Shown here piece after piece: positions 1 through 7,196 of a DNA stretch of 22,693 nt. Source of the stretch: Candidatus Neomicrothrix sp. UBA825 (GTDB lineage Bacteria; Actinomycetota; Acidimicrobiia; Acidimicrobiales; UBA8592); contig DBHP01000016.1 in the NCBI GenBank assembly GCA_002295705.1, positions 47,604 through 70,296 of the forward strand, in the 5' to 3' direction. Position 1 is the stretch's first letter. Every line of letters starts with the position of its first letter. The notes under the pieces were generated by a model. It was not told the DNA's origin and did not search any database. It worked only from the letters and a program-made list of their open reading frames with translations. Both the position numbers and the translations under genes were made by a program.

Positions 1-219
1 AGCTTCTTTACGAAATAAAGGCGCTTGTAATCTTCGCCTTTCAAAATGAGTATCCTGATCGATAGTTAGCAGAGAGTCTCCAAAGAAAGGTTGACTTTCT
101 TGATGGGATCCTTGCCGGAAGTTCTTTGATCGAAGAATTTCATCGACAGATGCGAAGTCAACAAAATGCTGAATACCCTCAATATGAGGCGGCGGTATAA
201 GATCTCTTATCGTTTCCAA
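1..219 (-). CDS. Cytochrome P450, N-terminal part (cut by window edge)
   Basis: The first 73 codons of a P450 that runs off the left edge. The segment contains a P450 C-helix signature, H-F-E-R-R-R-L followed by A-P-L-F-R (about residues 58-70), where the His and Arg usually contact heme propionates. The ExxR and Cys-ligand regions lie outside the window. The only start in the open frame is a TTG at 219, preceded by a good GGGGAAG Shine-Dalgarno; an in-frame stop lies at 241-243. Its H-x-x-R-R-R-x-x-x-x-L-F-R block matches the P450s at 4285 and 5550, so it is probably a third member of that subfamily. It lies 68 bases downstream of the thiolase-like gene and is probably the distal gene of that operon. 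P450 assignment is fairly sure; substrate unknown. Confidence 0.8.
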   Translation of the reverse strand, partial: METIRDLIPPPHIEGIQHFVDFASVDEILRSKNFRQGSHQESQPFFGDSLLTIDQDTHFERRRLQAPLFRKEA

Positions 220-287
220 TTTTCTTCCCCAATTGAGAACCTACTATCTGTGGCTAGTTTTCACCAAAAAACGTTCGATTTTAGTTT

Positions 288-1439
288 CTAAACACTCAGA
301 ACAGCTGCGTTGAAGTACTGTGCTCCAGATCCCGCCCCAGTAACTAATGCATGTTTTGCTTCCTGAACTTGGAAACCACTTGCTTGCCCTCGAAGCTGCC
401 TAACGGCCTCTATGACCTTTAGATTAGGTCCGCCCCAACCTGTATGAGAAAACGACAGTAGACCACCATCGGTGTTTGTGGGATATTTACCGTTTGCACC
501 GATGCCGTTTTCGAACAGAAAATCGCTACCGCCGCCTTCATCACAAAGCCCTAAGGTCTCAAATTGCCTTACGATTTCCCAAGTGTTTATATCATAAAGC
601 TCAAACAGATCAATATCCTCTACACCTAGCTCAGCCTGTTTGAAGGCTCTCTGAAATGCTTCTTTTCCTAAGTTCTTAACTTCGTCATAACGTACGGGAT
701 TGACATATTGCTGACGGTACCATTCTGAGCTGCCACCTAGTATGCGAATAGGTTTCTGCGGGCAATCTCTCGCCCGTTCGGTAGACGTGATAATAAATGC
801 AGACGCTCCCTCAGTAGCCAGACACAGATCAAGTAAGTGAAATGGCTCAGCTATCTTTGGGGATTGAATTATGTCCTCGGGGGTGTAAGGTCCTTTCTCG
901 TACATAACTGCTTCGGGGTTTTGCGCTCCGGCATTTCTAATTTCAGCGGCGATATAGGACATTTTGAGACGGTCAGGCTCAAATTTTTGGAAATATACTT
1001 GAGCAACCATCGCAAAGTGAGCTGCAGTAAATAAGCCCCATGGCTCGACAAATTCATTAGTCGGTTGTGTGTAATCTGCTAGGTGTTCTCTTTTAAGAAC
1101 TCCGGCCTGTCCCCCAAAGACTATGGCCACGTTACATAGGCCGAAAGAGACTGCGGCAGCAGCATCCAATAAACCAGGTATTCCCTGTGGATAGGTATCA
1201 CCAACCCATCGGAAAGGTTTCCCAAATATGCCTGTCCAGTCAACCACACCAGGGTCTAACTCTGTTCCACCAGGACCAGGCCATCTAGCAGCTATTCCGT
1301 CTACCTCTGCCATATTCATACCGGCATCATCAAGAGCTTTCTGGACAGCTTCCTGACAAATTTGAATTGTATTCGTATCCATGGATTTGGCCTGTTTGGT
1401 AATTCCAATGCCGACTATTGCAACTTCAGGTTTTTTCAT
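288..1439 (-). CDS. Thiolase-fold lipid-transfer protein, Ltp2-like (probable aldolase subunit)
   Basis: 383 aa, non-decarboxylating (SCP-x/SCP2) thiolase family. Visible landmarks are the N-terminal V-A-I-V-G-I-G strand, L-C-L-A-T-E-G-A near 206, F-E-L-Y-D at 279-283, N-T-D-G-G-L-L-S near 322-329, and the C-terminal H332 in S-H-T-G-W-G-G. The block where true thiolases carry the nucleophilic Cys (N-N-x-C-x-T/S-G) reads D-T-Y-P-Q-G-I-P-G near 81-89, with no Cys, so ordinary thiolysis is unlikely. In steroid degradation the Cys-less Ltp2 pairs with a DUF35 protein as a retro-aldolase, with catalytic Tyr in an ELYD-like segment; a DUF35 gene sits two genes upstream here. I chose ATG 1439 because it forms an ATGA overlap with the ligase stop and matches the family N-terminus; an in-frame start at 1460 adds only MGRRPAS. 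The aldolase role is inference. Confidence 0.8.
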   Translation of the reverse strand: MKKPEVAIVGIGITKQAKSMDTNTIQICQEAVQKALDDAGMNMAEVDGIAARWPGPGGTELDPGVVDWTGIFGKPFRWVGDTYPQGIPGLLDAAAAVSFGLCNVAIVFGGQAGVLKREHLADYTQPTNEFVEPWGLFTAAHFAMVAQVYFQKFEPDRLKMSYIAAEIRNAGAQNPEAVMYEKGPYTPEDIIQSPKIAEPFHLLDLCLATEGASAFIITSTERARDCPQKPIRILGGSSEWYRQQYVNPVRYDEVKNLGKEAFQRAFKQAELGVEDIDLFELYDINTWEIVRQFETLGLCDEGGGSDFLFENGIGANGKYPTNTDGGLLSFSHTGWGGPNLKVIEAVRQLRGQASGFQVQEAKHALVTGAGSGAQYFNAAVLSV

Positions 1440-2974
1440 ACTTGCCGGCCTTCTCCCCAAAAGTGGGTCCGGATCTCGTTTTTCGCAATCTTACCAACCG
1501 CATTTTTCGGGAGCTCATCCCAGATATCTATTCGCTCTGGCACTTTTATTGAAGTAAGTTCAGATCTGTTACATAGTTGCAATAGCTCGTCCGTCGTTAC
1601 TCCTGACCCTTCGTGTAGTGCAACTACTGCTACTATCCCCTCACCCCATTCCGAGTCCGGCACCCCTACGACAGCTGCTTCTAGGACATCAGGATGCCTA
1701 TACAACACATTCTCGATCTCAGTAGGGGCTATATTGAGTCCACCGCGAATTATCAAATTCTTCTTCCTATCCACAATGTAAATGAATCCCTCATTGTCTA
1801 CCTCAGCGATATCGCCCGAATGCATCCACCCATCTATGAGCACTTGATCAGTTCTCACAGGGTCTCGAAAATACCCCTTCATGACGTGGGGTCCTGAGAA
1901 GATAACTTCTCCTTTTGAACCAGGTTTAATTGATTGTTTATTTTCGTCTATAACCCTCACATGGACTCCGTATGAAGGCCTACCACAAGACTCCAATAGC
2001 TTTAGATCAGTTGAGAGCCCCTTTAGATGATCAGCCTTGCTTAATATTGTGCCTATAGAAGCAATTTCGGCCATGCCATAAAGCTGGTTGAAAATAGGAC
2101 CAAATCGCTCAACCAATTCTTCAAGTCTTTTTGGCGATATGGGAGATGAACCATATCCAAGAGTCACAAGAGTTGATAGGTTTTTGTCATTTTCTTCTGG
2201 CAACTTTTCTAGAAGCCGCATTAGTTGAGTGGGCACCAGAAATGTATGTGTGACTGCATGATCTTTAATCTGTTGTGCGAAATGTAAAGGATTGAAATTT
2301 CTACTGTCAGCGAACCCTAGGGCCGCACCGACGGTAACGCAAGGGAGGATTGTGATATTGACACTGGAGTTATGAGGAATTTGAATTAAGTATCGACTTT
2401 CGAGGGTAATGTCGTACTCGAGACAAGCAATCATTGCATGCTGAAGAACTCGTTTATGATCGAAAAGCACCCCTTTGGGTCGGCCAGTAGTCCCGCTCGT
2501 ATATACGATACAGAAATCATCGTCAGGCTGAATATCATAAAAGGAGCTGGGAATCGCTTTTGAATTCTGCTCTATCTTTGTCTCCCACTCGGAACTCGAA
2601 ATATCAAAGACAGGTATTGAAGATTCATTAGCTATTTGTTCAATCTGAGGTAAGTGCTCTGCATCAGTTAAGATTGCGCACGGTTCACAATTTTCAAATA
2701 TCTGCATCATCTCTGTTCGCCCCAATCGGAAATTCAAGCCGACATAAACTAGCGATGACTTAGATATTGCTGTTATCAATTCTAGTATCTCTGGTCTGTT
2801 TGGAAGCAGAACTGCGACTCGCTCCCCTTTTCCCCAATCATGTGATTTGAGATAATTTGCTATTTGATTGCTTCTACTCTCAAGCTCTCCATACGTTTGT
2901 GATTTTTCTCCAAAGATTGCCGTTGCTTCAGGGTTACGTGTGGCGTTTCTATGTACCGCTAGTCCAATATGCAT
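1436..2974 (-). CDS. Acyl-CoA synthetase (AMP-forming, FadD-like)
   Basis: 512 aa, full-length ANL-superfamily adenylating enzyme; activates a carboxylic acid to its CoA thioester through an acyl-AMP. All core motifs are present: P-loop-like Y-T-S-G-T-T-G-R-P-K-G (158-168), Y-G-M-A-E (299-303), H-S-G-D (385-388), the hinge segment D-R-K-K-N-L-I-I-R-G-G (402-412), and the C-terminal catalytic lysine K495 in P-K-N-A-V-G-K. There is no signal peptide, so it acts in the cytoplasm. It starts 2 bases after the DUF35 stop and overlaps the thiolase-like gene by ATGA, so the three genes are translationally coupled and probably act on the same acid. The acid cannot be read from the sequence; context suggests a branched, cyclic or steroid-like side chain. 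Confidence 0.92.
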   Translation of the reverse strand: MHIGLAVHRNATRNPEATAIFGEKSQTYGELESRSNQIANYLKSHDWGKGERVAVLLPNRPEILELITAISKSSLVYVGLNFRLGRTEMMQIFENCEPCAILTDAEHLPQIEQIANESSIPVFDISSSEWETKIEQNSKAIPSSFYDIQPDDDFCIVYTSGTTGRPKGVLFDHKRVLQHAMIACLEYDITLESRYLIQIPHNSSVNITILPCVTVGAALGFADSRNFNPLHFAQQIKDHAVTHTFLVPTQLMRLLEKLPEENDKNLSTLVTLGYGSSPISPKRLEELVERFGPIFNQLYGMAEIASIGTILSKADHLKGLSTDLKLLESCGRPSYGVHVRVIDENKQSIKPGSKGEVIFSGPHVMKGYFRDPVRTDQVLIDGWMHSGDIAEVDNEGFIYIVDRKKNLIIRGGLNIAPTEIENVLYRHPDVLEAAVVGVPDSEWGEGIVAVVALHEGSGVTTDELLQLCNRSELTSIKVPERIDIWDELPKNAVGKIAKNEIRTHFWGEGRQV

Positions 2975-2976
2975 GG

Positions 2977-3366
2977 TTAATCTTCTTCAACTTTAAAAAA
3001 TGGCAACATCTTCCCTTTAAATACTTGAAATGCTACTTTTACGGTTTGACCGATTCTGACTTCAGACGGGCTGCAATCAATAAGTCTTGAGTACATTCTC
3101 CAACCCTCTTCTAACTCAACATCAATGATTATGTATGGGTTGGGATAGTCATCGTCTGGAGGCCTGTGAATAATGGTGTAACTGTAGATAGAACCCTTTC
3201 CTGTGCTTTTCTGGAATTCCCATTTACCTGATTGGCACTTAGGGCAAAGAATTTGAGGAGAGAAGAAGCTGGTGTTACATCTCCCGCAAACTGGCCTAAC
3301 GAGTCTTTCATTTCTAGCTTCGTCCCAGAATTTGGTGGTCAACATGCCCGGATTGTCCGGTGTCAC
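2977..3366 (-). CDS. DUF35 / Zn-ribbon OB-fold protein (ChsH2-type partner)
   Basis: 129 aa. A rubredoxin-like zinc ribbon with C27-x-x-C30 and C41-P-x-C44 is followed by a beta-rich OB-fold region (Y-S-Y-T-I-I-H-R near 61-68, then I-I-D-V-E-L). Length and order match the DUF35 family. Family members bind acyl-CoA and partner with thiolase-fold proteins; in steroid catabolism the DUF35 domain of ChsH2 recruits the Ltp2 aldolase. The start is a GTG at 3366, overlapping the upstream stop as GTGA; an internal ATG at 3345 would shorten it by 7 residues. It sits between an unknown duplicated protein and the ligase in a coupled operon that also holds the Ltp2-like gene, which supports a DUF35-aldolase pair. 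The physical partnership is inferred. Confidence 0.88.
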   Translation of the reverse strand: MTPDNPGMLTTKFWDEARNERLVRPVCGRCNTSFFSPQILCPKCQSGKWEFQKSTGKGSIYSYTIIHRPPDDDYPNPYIIIDVELEEGWRMYSRLIDCSPSEVRIGQTVKVAFQVFKGKMLPFFKVEED

Positions 3367-4235
3367 GCTTCAACCTCAGACAATAGTTTAAGAGCAGCTT
3401 CTTGAACGGTCATTCCAACAGCGACGCCCCGTTCTTTGGCTTTTTGGTTGCATGCGCTAATTCTACCTTCCGAGTAAGCTTTGAACGCATCACCTACGGG
3501 AGCTGACCAAGCATCACAACACGCCCCCGCCAAACCATATTCATCGGTTATCTCCAAACCTGCAATTCCTGCGTTATTTTTGCTCATACCTCCATCGGAA
3601 CAAATGAAACCATGAGGAGACACTTCAAGTAGGAATTTAGCGCCTGATCGACCTGTATGTCCTGCCGTAACAAGTACGTTGTTAGAGTCTTCTGGAAGTG
3701 CAAAGACGATAGAATCCGTTACGATTATTTCTCTTCCAGTATCCGAAATGGCGACTGACTCTCTGCGAATCTTTGTGCCTGCGGTTACATCTCCTGGGTC
3801 ATTCTCAAGTAGCACTATCGAAGCTTCTTTAACAGTCATACCTTCCAGCACTCCAGCTCTTTCGGCAAGGATATTAACTCGCGAAATTAATCCTGATTGG
3901 TAAAGATCAATACCATTCCCTAGTTCAGCAGTCATACCGTCCGCTGCCGCCGCTGGTATTCCCAAAGCCTCAAGATACCATAGGCCCGCTATACCCGCTC
4001 CATCTTTTCCTATGCACCCGTCATGGGCGATGACAGCACGGGGACGATGAGGCGCAATAAGGCGAGCGGGCAAAACTCCAAGATACGAGGAGGGAACAAC
4101 TACATCGCGTCCCTCGTTTCGAGAGTCGACATATCTGGCGGAGTCCATCGCCACTACCCGCCCGTTGGCATGTTCAAAGACCACATCATGAGGATGGTCC
4201 GCTTCGTCATTGAGTAGAGGTGCCTCTTCACTCAT
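3363..4235 (-). CDS. Internally duplicated protein of unknown function
   Basis: 290 aa; I do not recognise the family. It consists of two related halves. Half one covers about residues 46-143 and half two about 187-286. Both contain, in the same order, a D-G-C/G-G Gly-rich segment, the identical block A-G-I-A-G-L, a G-L-I-S/G-R-I-S segment, and G-M-T-V-K-E-A or G-M-T-V-Q-E-A near the end. The Gly-rich blocks near 70-83 and 208-225 could be ligand-binding loops, and the second half has a Cys pair (239-240). There is no signal peptide or membrane segment. The stop overlaps the DUF35 start (GTGA) and the gene follows a P450 by about 50 bases, so it belongs to the P450/CoA operon. It could be an enzyme with pseudo-twofold symmetry; no reaction is proposed. 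Confidence 0.7.
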   Translation of the reverse strand: MSEEAPLLNDEADHPHDVVFEHANGRVVAMDSARYVDSRNEGRDVVVPSSYLGVLPARLIAPHRPRAVIAHDGCIGKDGAGIAGLWYLEALGIPAAAADGMTAELGNGIDLYQSGLISRVNILAERAGVLEGMTVKEASIVLLENDPGDVTAGTKIRRESVAISDTGREIIVTDSIVFALPEDSNNVLVTAGHTGRSGAKFLLEVSPHGFICSDGGMSKNNAGIAGLEITDEYGLAGACCDAWSAPVGDAFKAYSEGRISACNQKAKERGVAVGMTVQEAALKLLSEVEA

Positions 4236-4284
4236 TTGTTTTTTCTCTCATAACTCTTTTTCTACTGGTACTAGTACCGATCAT

Positions 4285-5499
4285 CTACTTTTCCCTTATT
4301 TGGCTAAATACAACGGGATACTTTCCAAAGTACGGTCGTGTGGTTGAATCATCCATTTCCGGAGGATTATCTGGGTCAGGCTTACATCCATTTAGAAATA
4401 ACGTTTGGACTGCCACAGGCACAAGGCCAAAGAGATGATTTTCTTCAGTTGAATCTGTGTCAAAAACTAGCCCTGCAGCCAAGTCCTGACCAATACAAGC
4501 ATGCATTCCTTGTCCAAAACTCAAACCCCATGGTGTAACACCTGGCTCCAAGTTTCTGTTTGGATTGAATTCCTCAGCATCATCGCCATATGTTGCTTTA
4601 TCACGGTTCACAGTTTCAAGGTCAATAATAACTTTGTCGCCTTCTGCAATCTTTATACCCGATTTCAGCTCAATGTCTTCTAAGGCCCATCTTGCTGCAG
4701 TTGGTGATGATGGCTGGAGTCTAATTGTCTCGTGGGTGGCTTTTTGTAGAAATACTTTATCGCTATAAGCTTTGACCTGATCTTCTGGATGTTCTTCAAG
4801 CCATTTGAAAATATTATGGACTACTCTCGTTAGCGCTGTAGCTGACGTGTGCGCCCCTGCTAGCAAATAGAAAGCAATTTCTCGCCGAAGTGACTCCCTT
4901 GTCATCGGAACTTTATCTTGATTGCGCAAAAGGACCTGCAACACGTCTCTAGGAAGTTCTTCTTCTTTGATTTCCCCCCGTTCGAATTTTTCTAATAACT
5001 CCTTACGGAGTGCAATACCAGGTTCAAGAAACTCTTTATCAAATGCTTCAAGCTTTTCTTCTATTTCGGTTCGCTTTGCATCGACATCACCCGTGTAGAA
5101 GCCTAATGTTGCACCTTCGATAAATGTTGTGAGGTAGTCATATAACCGACTCGTTTCTTCATATGTTCCAAGAGGGCGGTCTACGCCAGCTGTTAGTGCA
5201 GCTAGATTCATCATGAGTTGGTGGCCGAAGTCAACTAATTCGGCCTCTCCACTCTCTAAATATGGGTCAACAGTGTCTTGAATAATCGTTGGAAACATAT
5301 CTCGCTCGTACTCAAAAAAGGTGTCTCGACGGAAAAGTCGATTTTCTAGTCGACGGCGTTGCCTGTGATCGTCTCCGTGAAGATTAACAACGACATCTTC
5401 CATAACAACTTCACCAGCATCATAGAGCGCTTGTCGAAGTTGTTTGTGTCTGTATACTTCTCGAGCGTCATTTGGAGCGGTTATTACTATCTCGGTCAT
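4285..5499 (-). CDS. Cytochrome P450 with atypical I-helix
   Basis: 404 aa soluble bacterial P450. Seen: C-helix H45-x-x-R-R-R, I-helix A-G-A-H-T (214-218), ExxR at E257-R260, and heme-binding F328-G-Q-G-M-H-A-C335-I-G with the thiolate Cys at 335. The usual acidic residue before the I-helix Thr (AGxD/E-T) is His217 here. After the Cys motif comes an extra stretch (about 342-358, G-L-V-F-D-T-D-S-T-E-E-N-H) before the C-terminal helix, also seen in the neighbouring P450. The start ATG 5499 has a strong GGGGGAG Shine-Dalgarno. It follows the P450 at 5550 by about 50 bases and precedes the unknown duplicated gene. Likely electron donor is the small ferredoxin at 8874; substrate unknown. Confidence 0.93.
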   Translation of the reverse strand: MTEIVITAPNDAREVYRHKQLRQALYDAGEVVMEDVVVNLHGDDHRQRRRLENRLFRRDTFFEYERDMFPTIIQDTVDPYLESGEAELVDFGHQLMMNLAALTAGVDRPLGTYEETSRLYDYLTTFIEGATLGFYTGDVDAKRTEIEEKLEAFDKEFLEPGIALRKELLEKFERGEIKEEELPRDVLQVLLRNQDKVPMTRESLRREIAFYLLAGAHTSATALTRVVHNIFKWLEEHPEDQVKAYSDKVFLQKATHETIRLQPSSPTAARWALEDIELKSGIKIAEGDKVIIDLETVNRDKATYGDDAEEFNPNRNLEPGVTPWGLSFGQGMHACIGQDLAAGLVFDTDSTEENHLFGLVPVAVQTLFLNGCKPDPDNPPEMDDSTTRPYFGKYPVVFSQIREK

Positions 5500-5549
5500 G
5501 TCTCCCCCTTTCCATTAATAGCTTGATTAATCCTTTAAAGTTTGTCAAT

Positions 5550-6761
5550 TCAAAAGATTACTGGGTAGCTGCTGAAATGTTTACGCTCTGAATTAGGGTC
5601 TTGCTGTGGTGGATTATTTGGGTCGCGTCTGCCGCCTGCCGACAGCAATGCGTGGGCCATTATCGCAACTGTTCCGAAAAGAGCTTCCGATGCTGGCCTG
5701 TCTGGGTCAATTTCCAAGCCGCCATCAAGCTCAGCCCCCACACAAGCATGCCTTCCTGCCCCAAAACTCATGCCCCAACGCGGTATCCCTTCCGGCACTT
5801 CTCGATATGGATTATAATTACCAGATTTATCCCCAAAGATTTTGTTATCTCTATTCGCCAGGATGAGGTCAAGGGTGACTTCAGCTCCTTCACTTAATAT
5901 GGTTCCATCTGATAGTTCCACATCTTTAAGAGGGCGCCTTAATGCAACCGGGCTAGCAGGATTCAATCTCAGAGATTCGTGCATGCAACGTTGAACAAAC
6001 GAAAGGTCATTTCTAGCTTTATTTAGATCCTCAGGATAATGCTGGCCCCAATTTAAAATGTCATCAACGGTATGGGTAAAGGCATTGGCCGTGGAGTGAG
6101 CACCTGCCTGAAGATAAAAGCATATTTCTCGGAATATGATTTCGTCAGTTAACCCCAACTGTTCGCTGTTTCTCAATAACGTTGTCAAAACATCTTTAGG
6201 TAGATCTTCTTGATTTATTGTTCCACCGTTACTTTCTTCTATGAGTCTCTCCCTGATTTCTCTGCTCGGATCAAAGAAATCTTTTGCGAATTGGCCCATA
6301 GCTTCTTTCACTTCTTGACGTACCTGATCTTTATTTCTTGTTGAATGAAGTAGAGTCGCTCCTTCGCTAAATTTCTTTACGATTCCATAGAGAGTTTCTG
6401 TTTGCTTTGCGTCTGAAGGGTCTTGGTCAATGCCCGCAATTGTTGCAGTCAAGTTCATTGCGCATCTATATCCAATAACGGATAAGTCACCTTGCTTGGA
6501 CTGGACAAAGGGATTCAGTGTTATATCAATTGTTCGCCCGAGCACTTCATGCTCCCAATAACTAAAGATTTCACGCCGAAAAAGCCTATTCTCTACTCTT
6601 CGTCGCTCTCTGTGTGCTTTACCATGAAGGTCTAGAAGCGTATCTGACATGACTACTGCCCCTTCAGAGTAGCCTGCTTGCCTCAACTCTTTAGAGTGAA
6701 ATGCTTCTCGAACTTGCGACCATGAAGTGAGACGTATTCTCTTACTTGTTTTCTTTTCCAT
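5550..6761 (-). CDS. Cytochrome P450, tandem paralogue with atypical I-helix
   Basis: 403 aa from ATG 6761; a GTG at 6773 would add M-E-S-E. I prefer the ATG because the alignable region with its paralogue at 4285 begins shortly after it. Motifs (ATG numbering): C-helix H-R-E-R-R-R near 50, I-helix A-G-A-H-S-T around 219-224, ExxR at E262-R265, heme F-G-A-G-R-H-A-C340-V-G. As in the paralogue, the conserved I-helix acid is replaced by His, and an insertion (G-G-L-E-I-D-P-D-R-P) follows the heme motif. Both end in Y-P-V-V/I-F. It is the first gene of the leftward operon and is divergent from the epoxide-hydrolase-like gene with only about 36 bases between start codons, so the promoters must overlap coding DNA. 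Confidence 0.92.
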   Translation of the reverse strand: MEKKTSKRIRLTSWSQVREAFHSKELRQAGYSEGAVVMSDTLLDLHGKAHRERRRVENRLFRREIFSYWEHEVLGRTIDITLNPFVQSKQGDLSVIGYRCAMNLTATIAGIDQDPSDAKQTETLYGIVKKFSEGATLLHSTRNKDQVRQEVKEAMGQFAKDFFDPSREIRERLIEESNGGTINQEDLPKDVLTTLLRNSEQLGLTDEIIFREICFYLQAGAHSTANAFTHTVDDILNWGQHYPEDLNKARNDLSFVQRCMHESLRLNPASPVALRRPLKDVELSDGTILSEGAEVTLDLILANRDNKIFGDKSGNYNPYREVPEGIPRWGMSFGAGRHACVGAELDGGLEIDPDRPASEALFGTVAIMAHALLSAGGRRDPNNPPQQDPNSERKHFSSYPVIF

Positions 6762-6797
6762 TTCCGATTCCACTTATTTCAGGATAGGTTCCTGAGC

Positions 6798-7190
6798 ATG
6801 GTTAAACCAGTTGAAATAGTTGAGAGTTTTCTCCAGGCTTTGTCGGAAAGAGAGATAGGGCTTATCATGTCCTTCTTTGATGAGAGGTCTTCGTGGCAAA
6901 ATGTTCCTCACCCTCCCTCCAATGGCATTCAAGAAATTGAATTGATGTTTTCCCCGATTATTCGCAAAAGCTCAAAGGTTCAATGGGATATATTAAGCTC
7001 AGCCTATGCGGAGAATAGAGCCTGGCTAGAAAGGGTTGATAGATTCTGGATAGCTGGTATTGAGTATTCCGTTCAATGCAACGGAGTTTTTGAGTTTGAC
7101 TTGCCTAGAGGGAAAATAATTACTGTTCGAGATTACGTTGACTTGGGTGAGTGGAGAGAGAGGCTGGCTCTTGCTCAACTGAACGACTAG
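6798..7190 (+). CDS. Limonene-1,2-epoxide-hydrolase-like (SnoaL/NTF2-fold) protein
   Basis: 130 aa alpha+beta cone protein of the LEH/SnoaL group. LEH enzymes use an Arg-x-Asp plus a second Asp to add water to an epoxide in one step. Here R79-V-D81 and the late R-D112-Y-V-D115 segment match that layout, and N35 in W-Q-N-V-P matches the Asn that holds the water. The position of the LEH catalytic Tyr two residues before that Asn is Trp33, which may alter activity. The gene stands alone on the plus strand, divergent from the P450 operon and convergent with the amidohydrolase 6 bases away. An epoxide made by a neighbouring P450 is a natural substrate guess. It could instead be a cyclase or a non-catalytic binding protein of the same fold. 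Confidence 0.75.
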   Translation: MVKPVEIVESFLQALSEREIGLIMSFFDERSSWQNVPHPPSNGIQEIELMFSPIIRKSSKVQWDILSSAYAENRAWLERVDRFWIAGIEYSVQCNGVFEFDLPRGKIITVRDYVDLGEWRERLALAQLND

Positions 7191-7196
7191 CCTCGG

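Noticed and set aside
869..1057. Small open frames opposite or inside the thiolase, P450, acyl-CoA dehydrogenase and Rieske genes
   Set aside because: They are shadows in other frames of clear genes, with no family features and no ribosome sites.
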